Shown: positions 37,778 through 46,673 of the stretch, piece by piece
How positions within the stretch are numbered: the first letter of the stretch is position 1
How the letters are laid out: each line of letters opens with the position of its first letter
NCBI RefSeq assembly: GCF_009846885.1
Contig: NZ_WUWM01000023.1
Span: forward strand, 62,001-126,000
Direction of reading: 5' to 3'
Length of the DNA stretch: 64,000 bases
Source of the DNA: Paenibacillus puerhi
GTDB taxonomy: Bacteria; Bacillota; Bacilli; Paenibacillales; NBRC-103111
The notes under the pieces: model-generated
What the model was told of the DNA's origin: nothing
Seen by the model: only the letters and a program-made list of their open reading frames with translations
The model's database searches: none
Program-made: the position numbers and the translations under genes

Positions 37778-37802
37778 AAAAAAGAGGCCCACGGGCCTCT
37801 TT
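37778..37802. terminator. Terminator shared by the asparaginase gene and ylbF
   Basis: AAAGAGGCCC-ACG-GGCCTCTTT is a tight hairpin. The minus strand continues with six T, so it is best for ylbF, which ends two bases away. Confidence 0.85.
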
Positions 37803-37804
37803 CA

Positions 37805-38251
37805 CTAGCCGCACTTGCCGCTGCAGCTGCCTCCGGAAGAGCATCCCCCGGTACTTGCAAGCGGATCGTTCGAGGGCACCTTAATCGAATCGGACACCGC
37901 CCGAGCGATCGTCTCCGATACGGAGTAAAGCAATTCATCGAGCTTGCGCTCCGCTTCCTTGAATCGGCGAACCGGCTCCAGCTCATCCAGTTGAGCCTCA
38001 ACCGCCCTTACCTTGTCCAGCGCCTCGTGATAATTCGGATGGTAATGTCCGAAGCGCTCGCACTCCTCGAACCGTTCCTTGCTCTTCCGAAACTCTATGA
38101 CCAGCCGCTTCACCTTCTCATCGGCATCCTTCAGCTGCTTCCAATATAGATAATCCGCCGTTTCCGCGGAGTTTTTGATCAAATCGGCCAAATCGTACGC
38201 TTCCATCAGCATGACCGACATATCGAGCGTGCGAGATTCCATAACTGCCAT
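37805..38251 (-). CDS. ylbF: YlbF/RicF family regulator with C-terminal cysteine tail
   Basis: 148 residues, mainly helical: residues about 10-115 are the YlbF fold (AYDLADLIKNSAETADYLYWKQL, AVEAQLDEL). The last 12 residues are Gly/Ser-rich with three Cys (C137, C143, C147). In B. subtilis, RicF joins RicA and RicT in the Y-complex, which carries [4Fe-4S] clusters and governs mRNA maturation by RNase Y, competence and sporulation; the tail probably contributes cluster ligands. AGGT precedes ATG 38251 at 7 bases. A terminator follows at once. Confidence 0.9.
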   Translation of the reverse strand: MAVMESRTLDMSVMLMEAYDLADLIKNSAETADYLYWKQLKDADEKVKRLVIEFRKSKERFEECERFGHYHPNYHEALDKVRAVEAQLDELEPVRRFKEAERKLDELLYSVSETIARAVSDSIKVPSNDPLASTGGCSSGGSCSGKCG

Positions 38252-38329
38252 CAACAGCACCTGCCTTTCGGTACGGAAAATTAGGCTTGCTCTTCTATTA
38301 TACCATACCCGCCTGCTAGGATGCGTCTA

Positions 38330-40396
38330 TTATTTATCGTTAACCCCCGGTAATATCAACTTCATCTCCTGCCATTCCCCGCTCAACAGCCGTATTTCCG
38401 CAGATCGCCCACGGTCTTCCGCCCTGCGGAGAGCAAGCTCGACCCGCTCCGGGTACCTCTCCGCCTCCATCCCCGTCAGGCACCACGTTCCCCTCGTCTC
38501 CTGAAGCTTACGCGGTACGATCCGATGATCGGCGCCATCCTTGCGAATCTGCAGAATCGAGCCCAGTTCTATCGCCTTCTCCACCATCTCCTTGCGGATT
38601 GAGGGATGATAGCTGCGGTACTCCTTCAGCCAGGCAGCGGGAATGTCTCGCAAATCCGGATACAAATCGGATGTTTCAGGCAGATGGGAGTCCAGCTGAA
38701 AGTAGCCTGCCGAATGCCGTGCGTATACAAGCCCTTGTCCCTTCCTCTGGAGCTCAGGCCAGATAGCCGTCGGTGAGCAGAAGGTTTCGTGGGTAAAGGC
38801 CGGGTATTCCTTCGAGCCGCCTAACTCGGTGGAACTGGGCAGCCCCGCCATGAATCCGGCTTTCTCCAGCGCTGCGGCCAGCGCCTTCACATCGCCTGTA
38901 TGGATAAGATAATCCTTATCGCCCAGCGGCTCCCCGAGCAGCCCGGATACTGCCGGCAATCTGCCAAGCGTCCTCGCAGTGTCGGCATCGGCGCACCGGA
39001 GCAGGGTCACATGGGCAATATTCGTCAATCCAAACGGCTTAGCCCATTGCTGAATAGTAAGCCTCACGTTCTCAGGCAGCCCGTAAGCGCCTTGACGTTC
39101 CAGGAAAGCAATCACATCTTCTGCCGTTCGTCCGTTCTGAAGCGCAAACTTGATACTGGACTTGGTCAGCTTGCTAACGCTGAGCACGTCTCGGGCAGGC
39201 TCTTGCGCCAAGCTGCACAGCTCCCATTGGACAAGCAGAGGCACATCGGGAGGCACGAGAATGTCGAAGTCCGGCTGCACAACCAGCCGCCCAGCCTCAC
39301 CGTCTGCTCTGTCATCCGGCTGCCCCGGATGCCTCACCCAGCGGTAATGTCCGGTGCCGGGAGATCGGATATCGGAATCCGGTCGGCCCGCTGGGTCCGT
39401 TATCCGCTCCATCCATCCAAACACGCATAAGGGCTCCAGCCAATGGAGCTGAAGCAGGCGTATCCGTTCCTCCAGCTCCTGGGGCTCCTCGGGAGCCGCC
39501 AACAGTCCTGCGCCAGCCAATAGCTCTACGATACGCCAAGACTCGAAGGGTTGCGCGACAGGCCAGGCTTCAATAAGCAGTACGGCATGCTGCAGCCAAA
39601 CGGCGCTCGGGAAAGAGATATCTTTCCACCACTCGTACAGCCTGTTATTTTGTGCGGAACGAGGCATGGCCAGAAACTCATACAGCGCATCGGTTTGCCA
39701 CTCAAGCTCTTCATCCCGGCGGATCAGCAGGTTAAGCTTTAGTCCCATATCCAGCGCAAGGGCAACCTTCAGAGGGTAAACGTCGGCAAAGACGTATTTC
39801 AGGGCAAGCCCCTGCAAGCCTGGCTCCTGCCAGGAAACAAGCTCGGCGATCCGCTGTATGGCGCGCTTGGTCAGCGTTCCGCTTCTCGTCAGCTTCAATC
39901 CATGCTTGGCTGCGTAGACGAGAAGATCGAAAAGAGGCAGCACCGGATCCAATCCGTCCTGCAGCTCTTCGGGCGGCTCGGTTGCTTGCGGAATCCGGTA
40001 CATATTGCCGTACAGGATCCGCTGCCAGCGGGCGAAGCCGTCCTCCGGGAGCAGATAAAGAAGCTCTCCCCAAGATTTACGGAAAGCGAATATCAATCCT
40101 TTGCGGCGCAGACCGGCGCAGCCGGCGCGTATCTCAGCCTTGGACAAGCGGGCCTCTGCGGAACGCACCAATAGCGCATCGTCAAAAGGAGTGCAGCCCA
40201 TCCGCCGGACGATAAGCTCCAGCAGTTCTCGTTCCGCCGCCGATAGGCGATTATAGACCGTTTCCAATACGACGTCATCCTGCCATAGCCGCTCCAGCGA
40301 ACCGCCCGTCTTCAGCCATGGCGTATAAACCGTCTCGCTCTCTATTCTCTCCCGCAGTTCCTGGGGCAGCATGCCGGCTAACTCGATGTAGTTCAT
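38330..40396 (-). CDS. Helicase-associated protein, partner of XPB
   Basis: 688 residues, no helicase motifs of its own. Residues 370-470 (RLVVQPDFDILVPPD, FALQNGRTAEDVIAFLERQGAYGLPENVRLTIQQW) are the same domain as the N-terminal part of the XPB-type helicase encoded just upstream (the Helicase_C_3 or Ssl2 N-terminal type). The N-terminal 130 residues look like winged-helix segments; the middle is helical. Its ATG overlaps the helicase stop by four bases. The arrangement matches the mycobacterial Rv0861c/Rv0862c pair as I recall it. Probably a DNA-binding or regulatory subunit of a repair helicase. Confidence 0.8.
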   Translation of the reverse strand: MNYIELAGMLPQELRERIESETVYTPWLKTGGSLERLWQDDVVLETVYNRLSAAERELLELIVRRMGCTPFDDALLVRSAEARLSKAEIRAGCAGLRRKGLIFAFRKSWGELLYLLPEDGFARWQRILYGNMYRIPQATEPPEELQDGLDPVLPLFDLLVYAAKHGLKLTRSGTLTKRAIQRIAELVSWQEPGLQGLALKYVFADVYPLKVALALDMGLKLNLLIRRDEELEWQTDALYEFLAMPRSAQNNRLYEWWKDISFPSAVWLQHAVLLIEAWPVAQPFESWRIVELLAGAGLLAAPEEPQELEERIRLLQLHWLEPLCVFGWMERITDPAGRPDSDIRSPGTGHYRWVRHPGQPDDRADGEAGRLVVQPDFDILVPPDVPLLVQWELCSLAQEPARDVLSVSKLTKSSIKFALQNGRTAEDVIAFLERQGAYGLPENVRLTIQQWAKPFGLTNIAHVTLLRCADADTARTLGRLPAVSGLLGEPLGDKDYLIHTGDVKALAAALEKAGFMAGLPSSTELGGSKEYPAFTHETFCSPTAIWPELQRKGQGLVYARHSAGYFQLDSHLPETSDLYPDLRDIPAAWLKEYRSYHPSIRKEMVEKAIELGSILQIRKDGADHRIVPRKLQETRGTWCLTGMEAERYPERVELALRRAEDRGRSAEIRLLSGEWQEMKLILPGVNDK

Positions 40397-42129
40397 GGCC
40401 GCACCGCCTCTCTGAGCGTCTTGGCCTTCTCTTGCACACCCATGTACTCAGAATCCGCTTGTACGTCTATAGTCCGGTACGAATAGCCTTGCTCGATCAG
40501 AAACAACTGGCGGTTCATCGCAAACTCCTGCTCCTTCGTATCCAAGCTGACCAAGGAATAGAAGAAGGCCTTATTGTCCCCCTGCTTGGGCCTTAGAATT
40601 CGTCCCAGCCGCTGCGCCTCCTCCTGCCGGGAGCCGAAGCTTCCGGATAGCTGTATGGCAACCGCGGCATCCGGAAGATCCACCGCAAAGTTGGCGACCT
40701 TCGATACGATTAATACGGAAAGTTCTCCGCTCCGGAATGCTTGGTAGAGCGCTTCCCGGCTTTCATGGGCCATTTCCCCGCTGATCATCGGCGCACCCGT
40801 ACGCATTGCCAGCTCTTTCAGCTGATCCAGGTAATGTCCGATCAATAAGATTTGCTCTCCTTGATGCCTGCGGAGCAAAGCCTCGGCGGCCGTTAGCTTA
40901 GCCGGGTTGCCGCTGGCGATACGCATCCTCTCCCGCTCTCCGGCCATCCGGTATGCTTCCATCCGGTCAGGCGGCAGCGGGATCTGAAGCTCCACGCACT
41001 CAACGGAAGCAATCCAGCCTTGATTTTCCAGGGTCTTCCAGGGCATCTCATAGCGTTTCGGTCCGACGAGCGAAAACACATCCTCCTCCCGTCCGTCCTC
41101 CCGGATTAACGTAGCCGTCAGTCCCAATCTGCGGGTAGCCTGAATATCAGCGGTAATCCGGAAAACAGGAGCAGGCAGCAGATGCACCTCGTCATAAACG
41201 ATAAGTCCCCAATCTCTTTTTTTAAACAAATCGATATGGAGAAACGGACCGTTTTTCGACTTGCGGTAGGTTAATATTTGATATGTAGCTATCGTCACGG
41301 GACGCACTTCCTTGACCTCGCCCGTATATTCGCCTACCATGTCTTCCGACAGATCGGTCTTGCTTAAAATTTCCCGCTTCCACTGCTTTACTGAGGTGCT
41401 GTTTGTCGTTAAGATCAGCGTAGCGCATGAGAGCTTTCCCATCGCGGCTATGCCGATAACCGTTTTGCCGGCTCCGCACGGCAGTACCAGCACCCCGCTG
41501 CCGCCTTGCAGCGAGCCCTCTCGGTAAAAGGAATCGACGGCGCAACGCTGATAGTCCCGGAGCTCGAAGCTGGAATCCCTCTCCGCACCCGCGCGCAGCC
41601 GGATCGGCAAAGCTTCGCCGGTACTGTACCCGGCCAGATCCTCTACCGGAAAGCCCAGCTTGATCAGCTCCTGCTTGAGCAGCCCCCGATACTGCGACGA
41701 GAAGCGGAGGGTCCGGGCATCGGTTTGCACCAAGCCGTAAGAGCGGAGCGATTTGAAGGACACCATTTCCTTGATGACGTCGAGATCATCCGATATGAGC
41801 AGCAAATCTTCGCCCATTCGCTCCAGCCTGACCAGCCCGTACCGCTCGATAAAGCGGACAATGTCCTGCCTGACGACAGCCGGAACGCCGAACTTAGAGT
41901 GATGATCCAGGAATTCGACCACTTCCTCCGAGGTCATGCCGGATGCCGCCGCATTCCACAGCGATAAGGAGGACATGCGGTACGTATGGATGTTGTCGGG
42001 GGACTTCACCAGCTCTGAGAACCTGGCAAGGCTCGCGCGCAGCTTCTCCATTTCCGGATGGCGCGCCTCAGCCAATATGCAAAAATCATGCTGCACGATC
42101 AACGGTCTGTCTTTCCGGTAAACAGCCAA
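40393..42129 (-). CDS. XPB-type DNA repair helicase
   Basis: 578 residues from TTG 42129, chosen because GGAGGG lies 7-8 bases before it; the TTG five codons upstream overlaps that site. An accessory domain (about 9-115) precedes the superfamily 2 core: Walker A LPCGAGKT (216-223), DEVH (313-316), motif III LTATLIRED, then the second RecA domain with AVAIQLSGSFGSRQEEAQRLGRILRP as motif VI. This is the bacterial form of eukaryotic/archaeal XPB (ERCC3), a 3'-5' translocase linked to excision repair. Translationally coupled to its partner gene. Confidence 0.93.
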   Translation of the reverse strand: MAVYRKDRPLIVQHDFCILAEARHPEMEKLRASLARFSELVKSPDNIHTYRMSSLSLWNAAASGMTSEEVVEFLDHHSKFGVPAVVRQDIVRFIERYGLVRLERMGEDLLLISDDLDVIKEMVSFKSLRSYGLVQTDARTLRFSSQYRGLLKQELIKLGFPVEDLAGYSTGEALPIRLRAGAERDSSFELRDYQRCAVDSFYREGSLQGGSGVLVLPCGAGKTVIGIAAMGKLSCATLILTTNSTSVKQWKREILSKTDLSEDMVGEYTGEVKEVRPVTIATYQILTYRKSKNGPFLHIDLFKKRDWGLIVYDEVHLLPAPVFRITADIQATRRLGLTATLIREDGREEDVFSLVGPKRYEMPWKTLENQGWIASVECVELQIPLPPDRMEAYRMAGERERMRIASGNPAKLTAAEALLRRHQGEQILLIGHYLDQLKELAMRTGAPMISGEMAHESREALYQAFRSGELSVLIVSKVANFAVDLPDAAVAIQLSGSFGSRQEEAQRLGRILRPKQGDNKAFFYSLVSLDTKEQEFAMNRQLFLIEQGYSYRTIDVQADSEYMGVQEKAKTLREAVRP

Positions 42130-42318
42130 GGTCGATCCCTCCAAACTTTAACAGATAGTTTTAGTATGAGAGAACGAACCAAGATTTAAACCTGCATGCT
42201 GCGAGCAGACCTTCCATATAAGAAATTCGCTTGATTATACCCGTCTTTTATGGAAAAATGTGAGTCGGTGGTTTCCTGCCGTAACGAATCGTTGTATAAG
42301 GAAGGGATTGGATTATCA

Positions 42319-43032
42319 GTGAAATCCTATGTGCTGAGCCTGCTGCTAGCCGGGCTGATGATAGCGGCCGCCGGTTGCGGCGTGATGAATACCGGCGCTT
42401 CTACACAGGAAAGTGTTTTTTTGCAGGACATTTACAAGAATTATCCAGAACTGCGCGAAAAAGTGCATGAAATCATCCAGGTTAAGCGGGTAGTGGACGG
42501 CGACACCTTCGAGACCTCCAGCTTGGACAAAGTTAGACTAATCGGCGTGAACACACCGGAGAGCATCGGTAAGGTGGAGCCGTACGGCAAGGAAGCGAGC
42601 GAGTATTCCAAGAAGCAATTGACTGGCCAGACCGTGTATCTGTTTCCCGACACAGGGGACACAGACAAGTACGGCCGGCTTCTGCGTTATGTATTCAAGG
42701 AAGGCGAACCCGACATGTATAATGAGAAGCTGGTTCGCGAAGGGTATGCCAATCCCATGACCGTCCCGCCGAATGTCATGTACGCCGAGCGATTCACCAA
42801 GGCCGAGAGAGAAGCAAGAAAAACCGGCAAGGGCTTGTGGTCCTTGTCTTCCCCATCGCCCGCGAGCGACGCGGCCTGTTCCCATCCGCAGATTAAGGGA
42901 AACATCAATAGCAAGAAAGAGTTCATCTACCATATGCCCGGAGGCAAGGCGTACGAGCAGACCCAGGCGGAACGCATGTTTTGTACCGAAGAAGAAGCGA
43001 AAGCGGCTGGCTTCCGCAAAGCGGGGAAATAA
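42319..43032 (+). CDS. Secreted lipoprotein thermonuclease (SNase domain)
   Basis: 237 residues from GTG 42319. A lipoprotein signal ends in AAAGC with lipidated Cys20. The staphylococcal-nuclease domain (about 50-180) has VKRVVDGDTFE, the catalytic Arg and Glu in VRLIGVNTPES, and the second Arg in DKYGRLLRYVF. A C-terminal module (CSHPQIKGNINSKKEFIYHMPGG ... MFCTEEEAKAAGF) is the small sunset/excalibur-like domain often attached to such nucleases. It is anchored outside the cell and degrades DNA/RNA. Divergent from xpb; no shared regulation is apparent. A weaker in-frame ATG at 42250 would spoil the signal peptide. Confidence 0.9.
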   Translation: MKSYVLSLLLAGLMIAAAGCGVMNTGASTQESVFLQDIYKNYPELREKVHEIIQVKRVVDGDTFETSSLDKVRLIGVNTPESIGKVEPYGKEASEYSKKQLTGQTVYLFPDTGDTDKYGRLLRYVFKEGEPDMYNEKLVREGYANPMTVPPNVMYAERFTKAEREARKTGKGLWSLSSPSPASDAACSHPQIKGNINSKKEFIYHMPGGKAYEQTQAERMFCTEEEAKAAGFRKAGK

Positions 43033-43035
43033 AAT

Positions 43036-43074
43036 AACCATTCTCCCCTGACGCGGTTTGGGAGAATGGTTTTC
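43036..43074. terminator. Bidirectional terminator between the nuclease and CBS genes
   Basis: AACCATTCTCCC and GGGAGAATGGTT pair perfectly over 12 bases around a 12-base loop, with a T-rich tail on the plus strand. Confidence 0.85.
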
Positions 43075-43093
43075 TTTAAGTTTATTTAAGTAA

Positions 43094-43531
43094 TTACATG
43101 ACCGGCTGTTTGTTGCTCTCCGAGATTTTGCTAAGCGCTTCCCCGGCCTCATCCTCGAACTTATCCCTTACCGCCAGGTCGCCGATCGATACGATACCGA
43201 CAAACTCGCCATTCTCGACGATCGGCAGACGGCGGATTTGTTCCTTGGCCATAATCCTGGCAGCCTCGTCGACCGTCGTTTCCGGAGGAACGGAGACCAC
43301 GCGGTCACTCATGACTTCCTTGATCGCCGTCGAGCCTTCCTTCTTCTCGGCAAACCCCCGGATGACCAGGTCGCGGTCCGTCAATACGCCGATCAGCCGG
43401 TTTCCGTCCACCACCGGGATGAAGCCCGTGTCTTCCTGTTTCATTTTGACCGCGGCTTCATATACATTATCCTTCAACGTCACCGTTATACAATCCTTCG
43501 TCATGATTTCGCGAAGCGTTCTGGATGCCAT
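43094..43531 (-). CDS. Paired CBS-domain protein
   Basis: 145 residues, MASRTLREIMTKDCITVTLKDNVYEAAVKM. Two CBS motifs: residues 8-62 (TGFIPVVDGNRLIGVLTDRDLVIRG) and 72-125 (IRRLPIVENGEFVGIVSIGDLAVRD). CBS pairs bind adenine nucleotides and usually regulate a partner; no fused effector domain is present. AGGAGG precedes ATG 43531. It appears monocistronic. It is not AcuB, which carries a C-terminal ACT domain. Confidence 0.93.
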   Translation of the reverse strand: MASRTLREIMTKDCITVTLKDNVYEAAVKMKQEDTGFIPVVDGNRLIGVLTDRDLVIRGFAEKKEGSTAIKEVMSDRVVSVPPETTVDEAARIMAKEQIRRLPIVENGEFVGIVSIGDLAVRDKFEDEAGEALSKISESNKQPVM

Positions 43532-43651
43532 AGCGCTAATTCCTCCTGAGATGAAAGTTCGGGGCGTCAACTCCGTGCCTCAGTTTCCGCTTAAAACCCC
43601 GTCTCTCTTAGATTCTCCCTCAGGCTAAGCGTTCATCCTCCCGCAGCGCTG

Positions 43652-44848
43652 TTACATATCGGAAAAGGTTCCCTCGGCAGTCTTCATATAATCCAGTGTC
43701 ATATCCACAAACAACTGGGCTGCATAAAGCATGGATCTTTCATCGATATCAAACTTCGGATGATGATGAGGATGAACGATTCCTTTAGCTGGATTGCCGG
43801 CTCCTACGAACATGAAGCAGCCCGGAACCTTTTCCAGATAATAAGCATAATCTTCTCCCGCCATAATTAACGGGGAACGCTTCGTTCTCTCCATGCCGAA
43901 TGTACGCGGCGCAGCCCGGGCAAAGCGCTCAGCTTCCTCGGCCGCATTGATCACCGGGGGATAGCCCATCTTGTAATCGAGCTCATAGCTTGCCCCGTTC
44001 ATGAGACAGGTTTGCTCGACGATGGTTTCAAGCCGCTGTCTTACCTTATTGCGTAGCTCCTTATCGAAAGTGCGAACGGTCCCCTTCAGCACGGCGGTCT
44101 CTGCGATCACATTGAAGGTCGTGCCGCTGTGTATGGAGCCTACGGATACTACGCATGGCTCTGTCGGGTCGGCCGAGCGGCTGACGATCGACTGGAGGTT
44201 GACCACCAGCTGGGATGCCACGAAGACGCTGTCGACCGCTTCATGCGGCAAGCCTCCGTGCCCTCCTTTGCCTCTTATCTCGATCACGAACTCATCCGCT
44301 GCCGCCATCGCAGGCCCCGGCTTACAAGCAGCCGTCCCTACTTCGAAGGGGGTCCATAGATGGATGCCGTACATCACGTCAACCTGGTCGAGCAAGCCCT
44401 CCTCGATCAAGCCGAGCGCGCCTCCGGGAGTCGTCTCCTCGGCAGGCTGGAAAACAAACATAACCTGCCCCCGCAGCAGGTCGGCATGCTCGCTCATCGT
44501 CCGGGCCACAGCCAGCAGCGTGGACGTATGCGCATCATGTCCGCAGGCGTGCATGACGCCCGGCACAACGGATGCATAGTCGCAGCCTTTCTCATCCTGG
44601 ATCGGCAGCGCATCCATATCCGCCCTCAGGGCCACGGTCGGCCCCTTCCTCGCCCCCCGTAGCACGGCCACCAAGCCGTGACCGCCTCCCGCCTGCTCGC
44701 GGACTTCAAGTCCCCAGCTGCGCAGCTTGCCGGCTACGAATGCCGCTGTCGCCGTTTCGCCGTAGGACAGCTCCGGATGGCGGTGCAAATACCTCCGCCA
44801 TTCCACCATTTCCGGATAAGCAGCTTCCAAAGCTTCATATATAGTCAT
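43652..44848 (-). CDS. M20 family amidohydrolase (N-acyl amino acid hydrolase type)
   Basis: 398 residues from ATG 44848, which follows CGGAGG. M20D family: WRRYLHRHPELSYGET, then LRADMDALPIQDEKG, MHACGHDAHTSTLL with metal ligands, and FVFQPAEETTPGGAL with the Glu pair. The lid domain has HGGLPHEAVDSVFVASQLV, and AGEDYAYYLEKVPGCFMFVGAGN lies near the end. Relatives cleave N-acyl or N-acetyl groups from amino acids, including N-acetyl-diaminopimelate, but the substrate is not predictable. An in-frame extension upstream lacks a ribosome site. Confidence 0.93.
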   Translation of the reverse strand: MTIYEALEAAYPEMVEWRRYLHRHPELSYGETATAAFVAGKLRSWGLEVREQAGGGHGLVAVLRGARKGPTVALRADMDALPIQDEKGCDYASVVPGVMHACGHDAHTSTLLAVARTMSEHADLLRGQVMFVFQPAEETTPGGALGLIEEGLLDQVDVMYGIHLWTPFEVGTAACKPGPAMAAADEFVIEIRGKGGHGGLPHEAVDSVFVASQLVVNLQSIVSRSADPTEPCVVSVGSIHSGTTFNVIAETAVLKGTVRTFDKELRNKVRQRLETIVEQTCLMNGASYELDYKMGYPPVINAAEEAERFARAAPRTFGMERTKRSPLIMAGEDYAYYLEKVPGCFMFVGAGNPAKGIVHPHHHPKFDIDERSMLYAAQLFVDMTLDYMKTAEGTFSDM

Positions 44849-44997
44849 AAGAATGCCTCCGATTAGGGTTCTGTGAAGTGAGCTATTATATAGTTTAACA
44901 AAAGCCCGAAATGGTTTCATCCCTCGAGACATAATTTTTTGTGTCACAATTTTTCAAACTTTCCCTTTGGAGCGACCTCTGCCCCCATGCATTAGGC

Positions 44998-45026
44998 TTG
45001 CACAAGTAAGGGAAACATACTATCAT
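44998..45026 (+). promoter_or_regulatory. Sigma-A promoter of yugN-ftsW
   Basis: TTGCAC (44998-45003) and TATCAT (45021-45026) with a 17-base spacer, 45 bases before the yugN start. Confidence 0.7.
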
Positions 45027-45070
45027 GGGTAAAGTGATAAAGTGATGTACATAGATTAGGAGGGCTTGCT

Positions 45071-45418
45071 GTGATTATTGAAAACAGTGGTTTGAAGGGC
45101 TTGAAAAGCGATCTGGCCCACTTGGACGAAAGCATGGAGCAGCTTGGCTTCGTACGCTGGCAATGGGAGTACTACCGTGCTACCTATGACCTGAAGCTGG
45201 AAGATAAAGCAACGGGCAACGATTACTTTCTTCGCGTCAACACGCGTGTGGAAAGCGGCAAGCTTGAATCCCCTTACGCCATTCTTTACGTAGAAGAAAC
45301 TTATATCGGGAGAGCTACCTTCCCGCACGGACTCGATTACAACTCGCCTGTTCCGGACTCCATCATGAAGACGGTTGCCGGTAAGCTGGCTGAGCTGAAA
45401 TCGAAGCTGACCCATTAG
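45071..45418 (+). CDS. yugN: YugN-like family protein
   Basis: 115 residues. GLKGLKSDLAHLDESMEQLGFVRWQWEYYRATYDLKLED and YFLRVNTRVESGK, PHGLDYNSPVPDSI match the YugN-like family of small alpha-beta cytoplasmic proteins of unknown role in Bacilli. Start is GTG 45071, with AGGAGG 7 bases upstream. It is followed 14 bases later by ftsW and shares its promoter. Confidence 0.85.
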   Translation: MIIENSGLKGLKSDLAHLDESMEQLGFVRWQWEYYRATYDLKLEDKATGNDYFLRVNTRVESGKLESPYAILYVEETYIGRATFPHGLDYNSPVPDSIMKTVAGKLAELKSKLTH

Positions 45419-45431
45419 GCGGAAGCTGTCG

Positions 45432-46583
45432 ATGAGCGCCCCGCGACGAGGAACGCCTGACTTTCTGTTGCTTTTTCTGACGTTTTTACTCGTTTGCTTC
45501 GGTCTGGCGTTTGTTTTCAGCGCAAGTGTGGCCGAGAAAGATCCCTGGTCATTGGTCATGAGCCAGGGCAGCAAGGTTTTGCTCGGAACTCTCATCATGT
45601 TTTTTTGCATGAATGTGGACTTTCGCAAGTTTCAGAAGTGGGTCGCCCCTTTTCTGACCTTCAGTATCATATTGCTGCTGCTCGTGCCCATCATAGGGAC
45701 AGAGATCAACACTGCCAAAAGCTGGCTTTACATTGGTAGTTTCGGCGTGCAGCCGACGGAGTTTGCCAAGCTTGCGGTGATTCTGTATTTGGCTGCCCTG
45801 ATCAGCAAGAAGGGCGACAAGATCCAGGATTTCAAACGCGGGCTTGCTCCGCCTCTGCTGGTCGTCGGCTTCATCTGTTTGCTGATTATGCAGCAGCCCG
45901 ATCTGGGCTCTACGATGATTCTGGTTATGGCTGCGGCGCTGGTCATTGTTGTCGGCGGTGCCAGCCTGAGACACATCTTTACGCTTGGCATGGGCGCTTT
46001 TATGGCCGTCTGCGTCATCGGTGTCGTTTACTTTCTGAAGACCAAAGGGGAAAGCTACCGGATCGGTCGGTTCACGACCTACCTTGATCCGTTCTCGGAT
46101 AAGCAGGACACAGGTTATCAGATCGTGCAATCGCTCTTCGCTTTCGGACATGGCGGGCTGACAGGCGCAGGGTTCGGACAAAGCATCCAGAAGCTGCATT
46201 ACCTGCCCCTGGCTTATAATGACTTTATCTTTGCAGTCATCGGCGAGGAGCTAGGCTTTATCGGAACGGCGTTGTTCCTGCTCGTCTACCTCCTGTTCCT
46301 GCTTCGCGGACTTGTCGTAGCGCTTCGGTGCAAAGAGCTGTTCGGGATGCTGACGGGAGTCGGCATCGTCGGAATGATCGGTATCCAGGCCTTTATCAAT
46401 ATCGGCGGCGTTACCAATACGATTCCGATGACAGGCGTTACGCTTCCTCTTATCAGCTATGGGGGTACCTCCATGATCGTGACGCTGATGAGCTTGGGGA
46501 TTCTGCTCAGTATTTCGCGAGAACAAAACGTACCGGCCAAAGAATCGCAGCAGCGGGTACATGGCCGCAAGAGAGCCCTTTGA
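45432..46583 (+). CDS. ftsW: SEDS-family peptidoglycan glycosyltransferase FtsW
   Basis: 383 residues with about ten membrane helices starting FLLLFLTFLLVCFGLAFVFS. SEDS signatures: KSWLYIGSFGVQPTEFAKLA, QQPDLGSTMIL, GYQIVQSLFAFGHGGLTGAGFGQS, NDFIFAVIGEELGFIG and PMTGVTLPLISYGGTSM. It polymerises lipid II, normally with a class B PBP, at the division septum. FtsW fits better than RodA or SpoVE given the YlaO-like sequence and the presence of ylaN in the same region. The stop codon lies inside the terminator hairpin. Confidence 0.88.
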   Translation: MSAPRRGTPDFLLLFLTFLLVCFGLAFVFSASVAEKDPWSLVMSQGSKVLLGTLIMFFCMNVDFRKFQKWVAPFLTFSIILLLLVPIIGTEINTAKSWLYIGSFGVQPTEFAKLAVILYLAALISKKGDKIQDFKRGLAPPLLVVGFICLLIMQQPDLGSTMILVMAAALVIVVGGASLRHIFTLGMGAFMAVCVIGVVYFLKTKGESYRIGRFTTYLDPFSDKQDTGYQIVQSLFAFGHGGLTGAGFGQSIQKLHYLPLAYNDFIFAVIGEELGFIGTALFLLVYLLFLLRGLVVALRCKELFGMLTGVGIVGMIGIQAFINIGGVTNTIPMTGVTLPLISYGGTSMIVTLMSLGILLSISREQNVPAKESQQRVHGRKRAL

Positions 46584-46594
46584 GGCTCTTTTTT
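46569..46594 (+). terminator. Terminator of yugN-ftsW
   Basis: AGAGCC and GGCTCT with a 6-base loop, followed by six T. The ftsW stop codon TGA is in the loop. Confidence 0.85.
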
Positions 46595-46623
46595 GCGTTC
46601 GCATCCAAGAGTGCGTAATGTCA

Positions 46624-46664
46624 CAAATAAAGCAGGGAGCCGCCCATAAGCTTCTCCCTGCTCT
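46624..46664 (-). terminator. Terminator of the second Asp23 gene
   Basis: AGCAGGGAG and CTCCCTGCT form a 9-bp stem; on the minus strand it is followed by TTATTTG. It lies 10 bases after the stop. Confidence 0.7.
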
Positions 46665-46673
46665 TGTTCCGGT

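Noticed and set aside
42319..43032. Nuclease lipoprotein considered as part of the XPB repair operon
   Set aside because: It is divergent, carries a lipoprotein signal and acts outside the cell, so a direct role with the cytoplasmic helicase is unlikely.
43094..43531. CBS protein considered as a displaced acuB
   Set aside because: AcuB has two CBS domains plus a C-terminal ACT domain and about 210 residues; this protein has 145 residues and ends after the CBS pair.
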